DNA of 46,905 nt from Candidatus Poribacteria bacterium (GTDB taxonomy: Bacteria; Poribacteria; WGA-4E; WGA-3G), in NCBI GenBank assembly GCA_012270865.1, contig JAAXHL010000074.1:1-46905 (forward strand). Reading direction: 5' to 3'. Within the stretch, counting starts at the first letter, position 1. Each line of letters starts with the position of its first letter. This document shows, piece by piece, positions 7,570 to 16,447 of the stretch. A program made the translations under genes and the position numbers. The notes under the pieces are model-generated. The model made no database searches, was not told the DNA's origin, and saw only the letters and a list, made by a program, of their open reading frames with translations.

Positions 7570-8449
7570 CATTATCGGTGCCCCAAACGTCGGGAAATCG
7601 ACGCTGCTGAACACTATTCTGGGGCAGAAGTTAGCCATCGTCACCCCGAAACCGCAGACAACCCGTAACCAGATACGTGGCATCCATACCACTGACACCT
7701 GTCAGATCATTTTCGTCGATACCCCCGGACTGATGAATCCGAAGTACCGCCTACAGAGCGAAATGGTCAAAACCGCTTACGGTGCCCTCGGAGATGCCGA
7801 TGTCGTACTTTTCGTCGTTGATGCCGCGCACCGAGACCCAGACATTGAAGACACAATCCTAAAACGTCTCAAGCGCACGAAACAGACGACAATCCTCGTA
7901 TTCAATAAGGTAGACATCGTTGATAAACTGACCCTGCTCCCGCTCTTTGAGGACTACAACCAAAAATTTGAATTCGCACACATAATTCCGATCTCAGCTC
8001 TAAACGCTGACGGGGTCCCGGTACTTCTTGAGCAGATCGAAGACTACTTGCCGCCCGGGCCGCTCTATTTTCCTGAAGATCAACTCAGCGACCTCCCTGA
8101 ACGCTTTTTCATCGCCGAAACCGTCCGTGAAAAGATTATGCTTCTGACGAAACGCGAGATCCCCTACGCATCCGCTGTCGTCATCGAAGAATTTGAAAAA
8201 CGTCAGACAAATAAATCGGAAGACATCACCTATATCCGCGCTGTCATCTATGCAGAACGACAGACACAGAAGCAAATTATCATCGGGAAGAGTGGTAAAC
8301 TCATCAAACGAATCGGTCAACTCGCGCGACCTGATATCGAGAAATTCTTAGATGCCCGCGTCTTTTTAGAACTGTACGTAACAGTCAAAGCCGACTGGCG
8401 CAGAGATGTCCGTCAACTTAAGGAGTTAGGCGGCTTTGTGGATATTTAA
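7532..8449 (+). CDS. era: GTPase Era
   Basis: Era is an essential Ras-like GTPase that binds the 3' end of 16S rRNA and assists 30S assembly. The 305-residue protein has G1 GAPNVGKS (16-23), G3 DTPG (63-66), G4 NKVD (125-128) and a C-terminal KH domain with GKSG (about 252-255), followed by the usual VKADWR ending. The FKSGYVSIIGAPNVGKS start is typical of Era. ATG 7532 lies inside the end of the upstream antitoxin-like gene, so translation may be coupled. The usual neighbours (rnc, recO, ybeY) are absent. Confidence 0.96.
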   Translation: MNETQNFKSGYVSIIGAPNVGKSTLLNTILGQKLAIVTPKPQTTRNQIRGIHTTDTCQIIFVDTPGLMNPKYRLQSEMVKTAYGALGDADVVLFVVDAAHRDPDIEDTILKRLKRTKQTTILVFNKVDIVDKLTLLPLFEDYNQKFEFAHIIPISALNADGVPVLLEQIEDYLPPGPLYFPEDQLSDLPERFFIAETVREKIMLLTKREIPYASAVVIEEFEKRQTNKSEDITYIRAVIYAERQTQKQIIIGKSGKLIKRIGQLARPDIEKFLDARVFLELYVTVKADWRRDVRQLKELGGFVDI

Positions 8450-8474
8450 CTTCGTCCTGCAGGTCCCTACATCC

Positions 8475-8501
8475 GTAGGGGCTGGGTTACCCAGACCCTA
8501 C
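8475..8501. repeat. Strong palindromic hairpin between era and uvrA
   Basis: GTAGGG (8475-8480) and CTGGG (8482-8486) pair with CCCAG (8490-8494) and CCCTAC (8496-8501) around a TTA loop, giving an 11-pair stem with one internal mismatch. The 3' side is followed by AGAAAAAAG, not a T-run, so it is a poor intrinsic terminator in either direction. It looks like a REP-type dispersed palindrome and could protect era mRNA 3' ends. Confidence 0.6.
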
Positions 8502-8561
8502 AGAAAAAAGGAACAAGAACGTCCTAACCACCCTGACCGAACCGCAAGGAATAATTAAAAA

Positions 8562-11500
8562 ATGACAGAAGAAGCAATCCACGTCCAAGGCGCGCGAGAA
8601 CACAACTTAAGAAACATTGACATCCAACTCCCTAAAGATAAGCTCATCGTTTTTACCGGCGTTAGCGGCTCCGGCAAATCTTCACTCGCAATTGATACCG
8701 TCTATGCCGAAGGACAGCGGCGATACATCGAATCCCTATCCGCTTACGCACGCCAATTTTTAGGGCAGCTCGGAAAACCGGACGTAGACGAAATCGTCGG
8801 ACTTTCCCCCTCCATCGCGATTAGTCAAGGGTCAACAGGACACAACCCGCGCTCCACAGTCGCCACCGTAACCGAGATTTACGACTATCTCCGCGTCCTC
8901 TATGCCCGTGTCGGTCAACTACATTGTGTTGAATGTGGAAGTGAAATCGGTTCACAAACCGAGTCAGATATCGTTAAAACGCTCCTCGACTATCCTGACC
9001 GGACAAGACTCATCATCTTAGCACCCATCGCCAGAGGCACTCGTGGGGCACACCAAAAAGAATTTGAGGACCTCCGAAAAGCAGGTTTCGCGAGATTACG
9101 AGTCGATGGCGAGATACACGAACTCCGTCCAGGATTTGCCCTGAGTCGCAACCGACGCCACGATATCGATCTCGTTATTGATCGGATCGTTATTAAGGAC
9201 GGCATTGAGGCACGCGTCGCTCAAGCAGTAGACACAGCACTTGCGCGTGGAGAGGGAATCATGCTGGTTCAAACCGTTCCGACTGAAGGCCACGCATCGC
9301 CATTCCTGCCGAAAGAAGATGACCTCCTCTTTAGTAAAAACTATACCTGTTTAGAATGCGGAATTAGTTTCGTGAAGCCGGAACCCCGCCATTTCTCTTT
9401 TAACAATCCAGACGGAATGTGCGAAAATTGCCGAGGTTTAGGCGTACAGATGGGTATCTTACCGAAGTTAATCGTTCCAGATGAAACGCTCTCCATTATG
9501 CAAGGTGCCATTAGTCTATGGGGACCCCTCAACAAACAGAAGCGCGCCACAGAAAAAGCCATCGCTGAAGCCGTCGGAAAACACCTCGGATTCGACATCA
9601 AAACACCTTGGAACGAACTCACACAGGAACAGCAAGACGCTATCCTTTACGGCACCGGCGACGTTGTCCTCACAATTACGACCCCAGGTACAAGCAAACA
9701 CAAGCGGCGAAAACAGCGACGACGGCATCGCGTCCATTTTCGTGGTATCATCCCCGCCGAAGAACAGAAACACTACTTTGAGGACAATGCTGAAGCCGAC
9801 GAAGACGATTTTCCCGACCACTTCGCCAAAATGACCTGTAGAGAATGCGACGGCACCCGGTTGAACGCGTGGATAAAGTCTGTAACAATAGCGGATACAC
9901 CGATAACCGACATCCTCGAAATGTCTATTCAGGATGCGACCGAATTTTTTAACAAATTAACACTCCCAGAACGTGAAACATTCATCGCCAAAGAACTCCT
10001 GAAAGAAATCCGAGGCAGACTCGGCTTCCTTATGGGTGTAGGATTGGGATACTTGACGCTTGCGCGTCCGGCACCGACACTCTCCGGCGGTGAAGCACAG
10101 CGCATCCGCCTCGCCAGCCAAGTCGGCGCAGGGTTACGAGATGTCACCTATGTACTTGATGAACCGAGTATCGGGTTACACCCGCGCGACCACGCCGGGC
10201 TTCTCACAACACTCCTAAATTTACGCAACCAAGGCAACACCGTTATTGTTGTTGAACACGATGAAGCAACCATGTTAGTCGCCGATTGGATCGTCGATTT
10301 CGGACCTGGGGCAGGGATTAAAGGCGGGAAAATAACCGACATCGGAACCCCTGCACAATTCATCAAGGAGAGCAATTCGCTTACGGCGCAATACCTCCGC
10401 GGCGATAAAGTAATTATCCAACCGGAGTCCCGTCGTCCTACAGGCGATAGATGGATACAGATCCGCAACGCACGGCAAAACAACCTTAAAGAGATTAATC
10501 CGAAAATACCGATCGGCACCCTCTGCTGTGTGACAGGTGTCAGCGGTTCCGGGAAGAGTTCCTTAATCCACGATATCCTCTACAACGCACTCGCTCGCGA
10601 CCTCATGAAAGCGAAAACTGTACCCGGCGACTACGACGATATTCGCGGTGTCATCGAAGACAAAGACGTTCCTATTTCCAACGTCATCGATAAAATCATC
10701 AACATCAACATGGCACCCATCGGACGAACACCGCGTTCCAACGCTGCGACCTACACAAAGGTGTTTGACGCGATTCGATCGCTCTACGCCGGTTTGCCCG
10801 ACGCGAAGCTACGCGGCTATAAACCCGGACGCTTCAGCTTCAACGTTAGCGGCGGCAGATGTGAAGCATGCAACGGCAACGGCGCGAAAAAAGTCGATAT
10901 GGGACTCCTCTCCGATGTCTGGGTAGAATGCGAAGTCTGCGAAGGAAAACGCTTCAACAGCGAAACGCTCAGCATAAAATATAAGGACAAAAACATCTCT
11001 GAAGTCCTCGAAATGGATATCGATACCGCACTTGAACATTTCGCCGATATTCCAAGAATCGCAAGAGGGCTGCGACTCCTCCACGATGTCGGTCTCGATT
11101 ACATCAAACTCGGACAACCCGCACCGACACTCTCCGGCGGCGAGGCACAACGCATCAAACTTTCAAAAGAACTCTCCAAACGCGGAACCGGTAAGACGCT
11201 CTATATCCTTGACGAACCGACAACAGGGCTGCATTTTGACGATGTAAATAAACTGTTGACGATCCTTCACCGACTCGTAGATGATGGCAATACCGTTGTC
11301 GTCGTCGAGCATAACCTTGAGGTCATCAATTCCGCAGACTATCTCATCGACTTGGGACCAGAAGGCGGTGTCGGCGGCGGTACGATCGTCGCCACAGGCA
11401 CACCAGAACAAATCGCAGAGACACCTGAATCTTACACCGGACAAGCACTCCGCGGCGATTTCGACATTTGGCGTGATGCCAAGCGACGACTCATGAAACC

Positions 11501-14348
11501 GGAAATTGAAGATGTTTTCGGGCAAGAACAAGAGAGACGGACAGCAATCGCTGTGCAAGGTGCCACGGAAAATAATCTCAAGAACGTCGATATCGACATC
11601 CCGCATCGTAGAATGACAGCGTTGACCGGTGTCAGCGGTTCAGGAAAAACATCACTCGCGCTTGACACGATCTACGCCGAAGGGCAGCGCCGTTATATTG
11701 AAACCCTTAGCACGTACGCACGACAGTTTATTGGGCAGATGGAGAAACCGAAGGTCTCGAAAATTGAAGGACTCTCACCGGCTATCGCTATTTCGCATGC
11801 CAACGCAGGTCAAAACCCGCGCTCAACGGTCGCAACAATCACTGAAATACACGACGGACTCCGAACACTCTATGCCAGATGGGGTAAACCGTACTGTCCA
11901 GATTGCCTCGAAGAGGTCCGACCACAGAGTGCAGAAGAAATTACAGAGAGGGTTTTCAAACTATTCCCTGAAAAGCGAGTGGATGTCCTCGCGCCGCTCA
12001 CAAACTTTATGCTACTTCCAGAAGCCGAGGAAGGCGCGGTCCGCGGTAAAATTATTGACATCAACGCCAGCGAATCCGCCTACGGATTGAAAGGCAACGA
12101 AGATTACGCCGATGTTTTCAGCCGATTACAGAGAGCAGGCTTCGCACGCGTCCAGATTGATGGCGAAATTCACCGACTTGACGAAGTACCGAGACTGAGT
12201 AAAACCATTCGACATGAAATCTTTATCGTCATTGATCGCGTTGAACTTGTTGACGAAGAAAAGAGCCGGTTTACAGAGGCAGTCGAGTTGGCACTCGTCC
12301 AAAGCGGCGGGTTTGTACTCATCCAAGAGACGCTTTCCCCGCGTCGGACATCTACAAGACAGCAAAGAACGGAGCAACCGGTGCAGGAATCCAAGGTCAA
12401 AAAGTTCTTCAGCGAACACGCGATGTGTGCTTCTTGTGGAAATAATTTCGGGCAACTCACACCACGGCATTTCTCGTTTAACAACAAAGTCGGCGCATGT
12501 GATGTTTGTGACGGACGTGGGACGAATATACACCCGCCATACGACCAATGTCGCAACTGTCACGGCACACGGTTGAAACCGTTTCCGAGTTGCGTAACGT
12601 TTGAGGACACAGCCATCTCCGAATTGATGGAGTTGTCCATCACTGAAACCATCGAATTCTTTAACACACGCCTGAAACAGATTGAAACGGAAATCGCGGA
12701 TAGTTCTCGAAACGGTAAAGACGATCCCGCTGCGGCGAAAGGTGTGTCAACCTCCAGGGCAACGCATCCCGCACTCCATGTTCATACCTCACCTGAGTTT
12801 GAAGCCGAAGTCCTTCGCCAAATTCAGATACGGCTGCAGTTCTTAGAGGATATCGGTCTCGGCTATCTTGCGTTGGACCGCGGGGCGCCGACACTCTCCG
12901 GTGGCGAAATGCGCAGGATTCAACTCGCGAGCCAACTCGGTAGCGGTCTTACAGGCGTAACCTACATCCTTGACGAACCGAGCATCGGGTTACACCCACG
13001 CGACCAAGAACGCCTCATCTCCGCACTTAAGGAACTCCGCGACATCGGCAATAGTGTCCTTGTCGTTGAACACGATCGCGACACAATATTAGCCGCGGAT
13101 CACGTCATCGACTTCGGACCTAACGCAGGCAAAGGCGGTGGTGAGATTATCGCAACCGGGGCACCGGAAACCTTCACACACAAACCGCCTGCGACAGAGA
13201 AATCGCCCATCAAATCACTGACACAGGCGTATCTCTCTAATGAAGTGGAGATCTCTGTTCCCAAAACCCGACGCGAAGGCATCGGTAAACAACTCGCCTT
13301 ATACGGCGCAAAGACGAACAACCTCAAGGACATTGATGTTAAAATCCCGCTTGGAACGCTCACCTGTGTAACCGGCGTTTCAGGATGCGGAAAGAGTTCG
13401 CTCGTTGAAGGCACCCTAAAACCAGCACTCGAAAGCAGCAACTCTATCAAGGCTTCCGACAATGCCAAAGACCGCCTCTATACACACTTTATCAGCGATA
13501 GAGAACGTGAACCTGTGTCCAACGACTACGGCAAACTGGATTATCGAAGCGTACGCGGCGTTAGTCATATCAAACGTCTCATCAATGTTGACCAGAAGGC
13601 GATCGGCGAAACACCGCGCTCCAACCCGGCGACCTACACCGATCTGTTCACGAAAATCCGAGAGCTCTTCGCCGAGCAAAACGACGCAAAAATGCGAGGC
13701 TTCGGTATCGGTATGTTCAGTTTCAATCTCGCTTCTGGACAGTGCCATGTCTGTGAAGGACACCGTTTCAACCGCGTTGAGATGCATTTCCTACCGGATG
13801 TATGGATGCCGTGTGAAACGTGTAATAGCACCGGCTACAGTCAGGATACGCTTGAAATCCGATATAACGGCAAAAATATCGCTGAAGTTTTAGATATGAC
13901 GGTAGATGAGGCACTCGAATTTTTTAAAGGGAACTCACGTATCTGTCGGACGCTCCGGATGTTAGCAGATGTCGGACTCGGCTATCTCCAACTCGGACAA
14001 TCGGCACCGACGCTCTCTGGGGGTGAAGCACAGCGCGTCAAACTTGCGAAAGAATTAGCACGCCGGACGACCGGTTCAACGCTCTATATCATGGACGAAC
14101 CGACGACCGGACTCCATTTCGACGACATCCAGAAACTCCTCAAAGTCCTGAACCGTCTCGTCGATGCGGGCAACACGATCATCGCTGTAGAACATAACAT
14201 CGACGTTATCAAATCCGCAGATTGGATCATTGACTTAGGACCGGAAGGCAGCAAAGGCGGTGGAGAAGTCGTAGCGATGGGCACCCCCGAAGATGTCGCA
14301 AAAGTCCAAGAATCCCACACCGCACGTTTCTTACGTGAAGTGTTGTAG
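8562..14348 (+). CDS. uvrA: Double-length UvrA (tandem duplicated excinuclease ABC subunit A)
   Basis: UvrA is the damage-sensing ATPase of nucleotide excision repair; normal chains are about 940 residues with two ABC ATPase modules. This 1928-residue protein contains two full UvrA units joined near residue 990. Four Walker A motifs are visible: GVSGSGKS near 33 and 657, GVSGSGKT near 1022 and GVSGCGKS near 1603. Four LSGGE signatures are present, the third being LSGGEMRR in place of LSGGEAQR. Walker B sites are LDEPSIGLHP in the odd modules and DEPTTGLHF in the even ones. Zinc-finger Cys pairs such as CLECG/CENC, CEAC/CEVC, CASCG/CDVC and CHVC/CETC are retained in both halves. Chlamydial UvrA has the same double architecture. 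The leader contains AAGGA 11 bases before ATG 8562. Confidence 0.95.
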   Translation: MTEEAIHVQGAREHNLRNIDIQLPKDKLIVFTGVSGSGKSSLAIDTVYAEGQRRYIESLSAYARQFLGQLGKPDVDEIVGLSPSIAISQGSTGHNPRSTVATVTEIYDYLRVLYARVGQLHCVECGSEIGSQTESDIVKTLLDYPDRTRLIILAPIARGTRGAHQKEFEDLRKAGFARLRVDGEIHELRPGFALSRNRRHDIDLVIDRIVIKDGIEARVAQAVDTALARGEGIMLVQTVPTEGHASPFLPKEDDLLFSKNYTCLECGISFVKPEPRHFSFNNPDGMCENCRGLGVQMGILPKLIVPDETLSIMQGAISLWGPLNKQKRATEKAIAEAVGKHLGFDIKTPWNELTQEQQDAILYGTGDVVLTITTPGTSKHKRRKQRRRHRVHFRGIIPAEEQKHYFEDNAEADEDDFPDHFAKMTCRECDGTRLNAWIKSVTIADTPITDILEMSIQDATEFFNKLTLPERETFIAKELLKEIRGRLGFLMGVGLGYLTLARPAPTLSGGEAQRIRLASQVGAGLRDVTYVLDEPSIGLHPRDHAGLLTTLLNLRNQGNTVIVVEHDEATMLVADWIVDFGPGAGIKGGKITDIGTPAQFIKESNSLTAQYLRGDKVIIQPESRRPTGDRWIQIRNARQNNLKEINPKIPIGTLCCVTGVSGSGKSSLIHDILYNALARDLMKAKTVPGDYDDIRGVIEDKDVPISNVIDKIININMAPIGRTPRSNAATYTKVFDAIRSLYAGLPDAKLRGYKPGRFSFNVSGGRCEACNGNGAKKVDMGLLSDVWVECEVCEGKRFNSETLSIKYKDKNISEVLEMDIDTALEHFADIPRIARGLRLLHDVGLDYIKLGQPAPTLSGGEAQRIKLSKELSKRGTGKTLYILDEPTTGLHFDDVNKLLTILHRLVDDGNTVVVVEHNLEVINSADYLIDLGPEGGVGGGTIVATGTPEQIAETPESYTGQALRGDFDIWRDAKRRLMKPEIEDVFGQEQERRTAIAVQGATENNLKNVDIDIPHRRMTALTGVSGSGKTSLALDTIYAEGQRRYIETLSTYARQFIGQMEKPKVSKIEGLSPAIAISHANAGQNPRSTVATITEIHDGLRTLYARWGKPYCPDCLEEVRPQSAEEITERVFKLFPEKRVDVLAPLTNFMLLPEAEEGAVRGKIIDINASESAYGLKGNEDYADVFSRLQRAGFARVQIDGEIHRLDEVPRLSKTIRHEIFIVIDRVELVDEEKSRFTEAVELALVQSGGFVLIQETLSPRRTSTRQQRTEQPVQESKVKKFFSEHAMCASCGNNFGQLTPRHFSFNNKVGACDVCDGRGTNIHPPYDQCRNCHGTRLKPFPSCVTFEDTAISELMELSITETIEFFNTRLKQIETEIADSSRNGKDDPAAAKGVSTSRATHPALHVHTSPEFEAEVLRQIQIRLQFLEDIGLGYLALDRGAPTLSGGEMRRIQLASQLGSGLTGVTYILDEPSIGLHPRDQERLISALKELRDIGNSVLVVEHDRDTILAADHVIDFGPNAGKGGGEIIATGAPETFTHKPPATEKSPIKSLTQAYLSNEVEISVPKTRREGIGKQLALYGAKTNNLKDIDVKIPLGTLTCVTGVSGCGKSSLVEGTLKPALESSNSIKASDNAKDRLYTHFISDREREPVSNDYGKLDYRSVRGVSHIKRLINVDQKAIGETPRSNPATYTDLFTKIRELFAEQNDAKMRGFGIGMFSFNLASGQCHVCEGHRFNRVEMHFLPDVWMPCETCNSTGYSQDTLEIRYNGKNIAEVLDMTVDEALEFFKGNSRICRTLRMLADVGLGYLQLGQSAPTLSGGEAQRVKLAKELARRTTGSTLYIMDEPTTGLHFDDIQKLLKVLNRLVDAGNTIIAVEHNIDVIKSADWIIDLGPEGSKGGGEVVAMGTPEDVAKVQESHTARFLREVL

Positions 14349-14462
14349 ATGTGTTTGTAGCGCGAACTTTTAGTGTCCCTTCTATCGAACGGAACGGATA
14401 TCCAAATAGAGGACCCTTTTGATTAAGGACGCTATAAGCACTGAACCCATCCCCAGTAAGGG

Positions 14463-14476
14463 GTGGGAAACCCCAC
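14463..14476. repeat. Small hairpin between uvrA and the sod remnant
   Basis: GTGGG at 14463-14467 pairs with CCCAC at 14472-14476 around a four-base loop. No T-run follows on either strand. It lies at the convergence of uvrA and the leftward genes and may be a repeat remnant or a weak bidirectional 3' end structure. Confidence 0.3.
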
Positions 14477-14479
14477 TCA

Positions 14480-14681
14480 CTATTCGCCAGCCACTACGAT
14501 TACACCACAACCGCTGCGGGCACCAGCATTGCCTGAAGGTTGCAAAATGAAATCGTCTGCACCAGCATGGACAATGATACCTCTGCCGACAACATCTACG
14601 TCAGAACCGGTACTTATTTCCCAGAGATCCGTCGTCAATTCAATGCTGCCCTTACCATCTCCGCCAACGGTGATATTACGG
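14480..14681 (-). pseudogene. Cu/Zn superoxide dismutase remnant (C-terminal third)
   Basis: Read on the - strand, this frame gives NITVGGDGKGSIEL, then VVGRGIIVHAGADDF, then QPSGNAGARSGCGVI. These match the C-terminal part of Cu/Zn superoxide dismutase, including the copper-binding His of IVHAGADD, the substrate-guiding Arg of GNAGAR and the disulfide Cys of CGVI. The N-terminal part with the HxH copper ligands and zinc loop is absent. The homology begins almost exactly where the ASPIC/UnbV gene ends, in another frame, with no start codon or ribosome-binding site of its own. A decayed or recombined gene end is the simplest reading. Confidence 0.7.
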
Positions 14682-16442
14682 TGAAGTCTCCTCAATGCGA
14701 ATCTGTTGGTTCGGTTTGATATTCTTGCGTGTACTGACAACACCACTGGGCCACTTCACTTCGACGGTTTCGATAGTGGTGTCGCTGTCTACGCCGAAGA
14801 TAGCTGTCAGTTCGCTCTGTGAACAGTAACTGGAACCGCTTTTGACCCTCGATGTCTGTGTGCCGAGTGCGGAGGTTACCCGGATCTGCGCGCCGATACC
14901 GTCCCGGTTGCTTGTCCATCCGACGAGTTGGATTTTGATCCATCCGTTACGGTTGCCACTGTCGTTTCGGAAAAGATATGCCGGTCCGTTGGAGGTCGTA
15001 ATCAGGAGGTCCCAGTCACCGTCGTTGTCGATGTCGCCGTAGGCTGCGCCTCTCCCAACCATCGGTGTCGCCAAATCTGCACCGACTTTTTTCAGAGCAT
15101 CGGTGAATCTACCGCGGGAATCGTTATGAAATAGGTGTGGGAGTTGCGCGTAGGCGACCTGACTCTGGATGGCGTTGATGTCGGTTTCGACGTGTCCGTT
15201 AGCGGTGAAGATGTCAAGGTTTCCGTCGAGATCAAAGTCAAAGAAAAAGCATGCAAAGGTAAGCGTTAACAAAGTGGCATTCCCAAGTTGTGCAGCCGGG
15301 GCATCGTCGATAAAAAAGTCGCCATCGTTGTGATAGAGGTTGAGCATCTCGTTGGAGAAGTTACCGATGACGAGGCTCTCCTTACCGCTCCGATCATAAT
15401 CGGCAGCATCAACCCCCATCGCACCCGTAGCGATCCCACTTTCGTTGTGAGAAACCCCGACAGTCAGTGCAGTTTCGATGAAGGTGCCGTCCCCGTTGTT
15501 CTGATAGAGTTTATTGGGCTGCGTGTCGTTCGCCTCAAAAATGTCCAGCAATCCGTCGTTGTTGTAATCAAAGATACAGACACCGAGCGATTTGCTGTTG
15601 TTGTCCTCGATACGTGCGCTACGCGAGACATCGGCAAAGGTGCCGTCTCCTCGATTTCTGAAGAGTTTGCTCGCTTGTCCTTGATAGGATTCAGGCGTAC
15701 AGTAGGATTTATGGGTACCGTCAAGGGTACAAAATAGATCGTTCTCTCTGCTCCATTCGACGTAGTTTGCGACATAGAGATCGAGGTGTCCGTCGTTGTT
15801 GTAATCGAACCAGGCGCAACTCGTACCGAAACCCGGGTTGTGGATACCGGAGGTTTCTGTGATGTCAACGAAAGTTCCGTCTCCGCGATTCTGGAAGAGG
15901 CGATCGGTTTCGAGGCAGCTAATATAGAGGTCAGGGTCGCCATCGTTGTCATAATCGGCGACTGCGGCACCCATACCGTAAAGCGGGACGGCAAGCCCTG
16001 CGGTTTCGGTGGCATCGGTAAAAGTGCCATCTCGGTTGTTGCGATAGAGTGCCATCGTTTGCCGTTTCCCAGTCGGATTGCCTTCCCAATCCTTTCCATT
16101 GACGAGGAGGATGTCTTGCCATCCATCCGTGTCATAGTCGATAAAGGCACACCCTGAACCCATCGTTTCCGGGAGGTACTTCTCTCCGAAGGCACCAGAA
16201 TTATGAATAAAGTCGATGCCTGCTGCCGCTGTGATGTCGGTGAATTGCGGTAGGTTTTGTGCGGTGGCGTTTAAGGGAACAAGCAGAAAGCAACTTATCA
16301 GTAGCCAGTAGCCAGTGGTTTCCAGTAGCCAGTTAAGAGAAGTTAGGTTAACCGTGCAGCCTTTTTCTGGTAACTGATAACTGGTAACTGGTAACTTATC
16401 CTCTGAAAACTGGAAACTTCCTATTGTGTGTTTGGTCTCCAT
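14676..16442 (-). CDS. Secreted FG-GAP repeat protein with C-terminal ASPIC/UnbV domain
   Basis: After a hydrophobic segment ending NATAQ, the protein carries at least six FG-GAP/VCBS-type calcium-binding repeats (for example DYDNDGDPDLYI, DYNNDGLLDIF, DIDNDGDWDLLI), forming a beta-propeller. It ends in the ASPIC/UnbV module with TSRVKSGSSYCSQSE and VEVKWPSG. Such proteins are exported and are thought to be adhesive or surface-associated. ATG 16442 is chosen because it follows the upstream gene's stop by only five bases; ATG 16472 is a 10-residue longer alternative overlapping that gene. Neither has a clear Shine-Dalgarno sequence. The N-terminal 50 residues, including the hydrophobic signal, are largely encoded by heptad repeats at 16291-16419, which is unusual. 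Confidence 0.85.
   Translation of the reverse strand: METKHTIGSFQFSEDKLPVTSYQLPEKGCTVNLTSLNWLLETTGYWLLISCFLLVPLNATAQNLPQFTDITAAAGIDFIHNSGAFGEKYLPETMGSGCAFIDYDTDGWQDILLVNGKDWEGNPTGKRQTMALYRNNRDGTFTDATETAGLAVPLYGMGAAVADYDNDGDPDLYISCLETDRLFQNRGDGTFVDITETSGIHNPGFGTSCAWFDYNNDGHLDLYVANYVEWSRENDLFCTLDGTHKSYCTPESYQGQASKLFRNRGDGTFADVSRSARIEDNNSKSLGVCIFDYNNDGLLDIFEANDTQPNKLYQNNGDGTFIETALTVGVSHNESGIATGAMGVDAADYDRSGKESLVIGNFSNEMLNLYHNDGDFFIDDAPAAQLGNATLLTLTFACFFFDFDLDGNLDIFTANGHVETDINAIQSQVAYAQLPHLFHNDSRGRFTDALKKVGADLATPMVGRGAAYGDIDNDGDWDLLITTSNGPAYLFRNDSGNRNGWIKIQLVGWTSNRDGIGAQIRVTSALGTQTSRVKSGSSYCSQSELTAIFGVDSDTTIETVEVKWPSGVVSTRKNIKPNQQIRIEETSP
16291..16419. repeat. Heptad-repeat inverted element, copy A (inside a 5' coding region)
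   Basis: The left arm (about 16298-16340) is built from CAGTAGC-type heptads ending in CAGTTAAGAG. The right arm (about 16366-16397) is built from GTAACTG/ATAACTG heptads in the opposite sense. It has the same architecture as the copies at 35877, 36976, 43051 and 44345, but here it is read through as the N-terminus of the FG-GAP/ASPIC protein. Confidence 0.7.
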
Positions 16443-16447
16443 TTTTG

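Noticed and set aside
10809..12563. Several antisense frames of 110-150 codons inside uvrA
   Set aside because: The uvrA frame is continuous with all motifs in place; the antisense frames have shadow-like composition and no start signals.
14480..14746. Superoxide dismutase tail as a frameshifted extension of the ASPIC protein
   Set aside because: The ASPIC frame ends at the normal family position after the UnbV module and no slippery sequence was seen at the junction; a separate gene remnant is simpler.
15464..16195. A 243-codon open frame on the - strand inside the FG-GAP/ASPIC gene
   Set aside because: It is an alternative frame of a strongly supported repeat protein, is rich in Ser/Thr/Arg as expected for a shifted frame of GAT/AAT-rich repeats, and matches no family.
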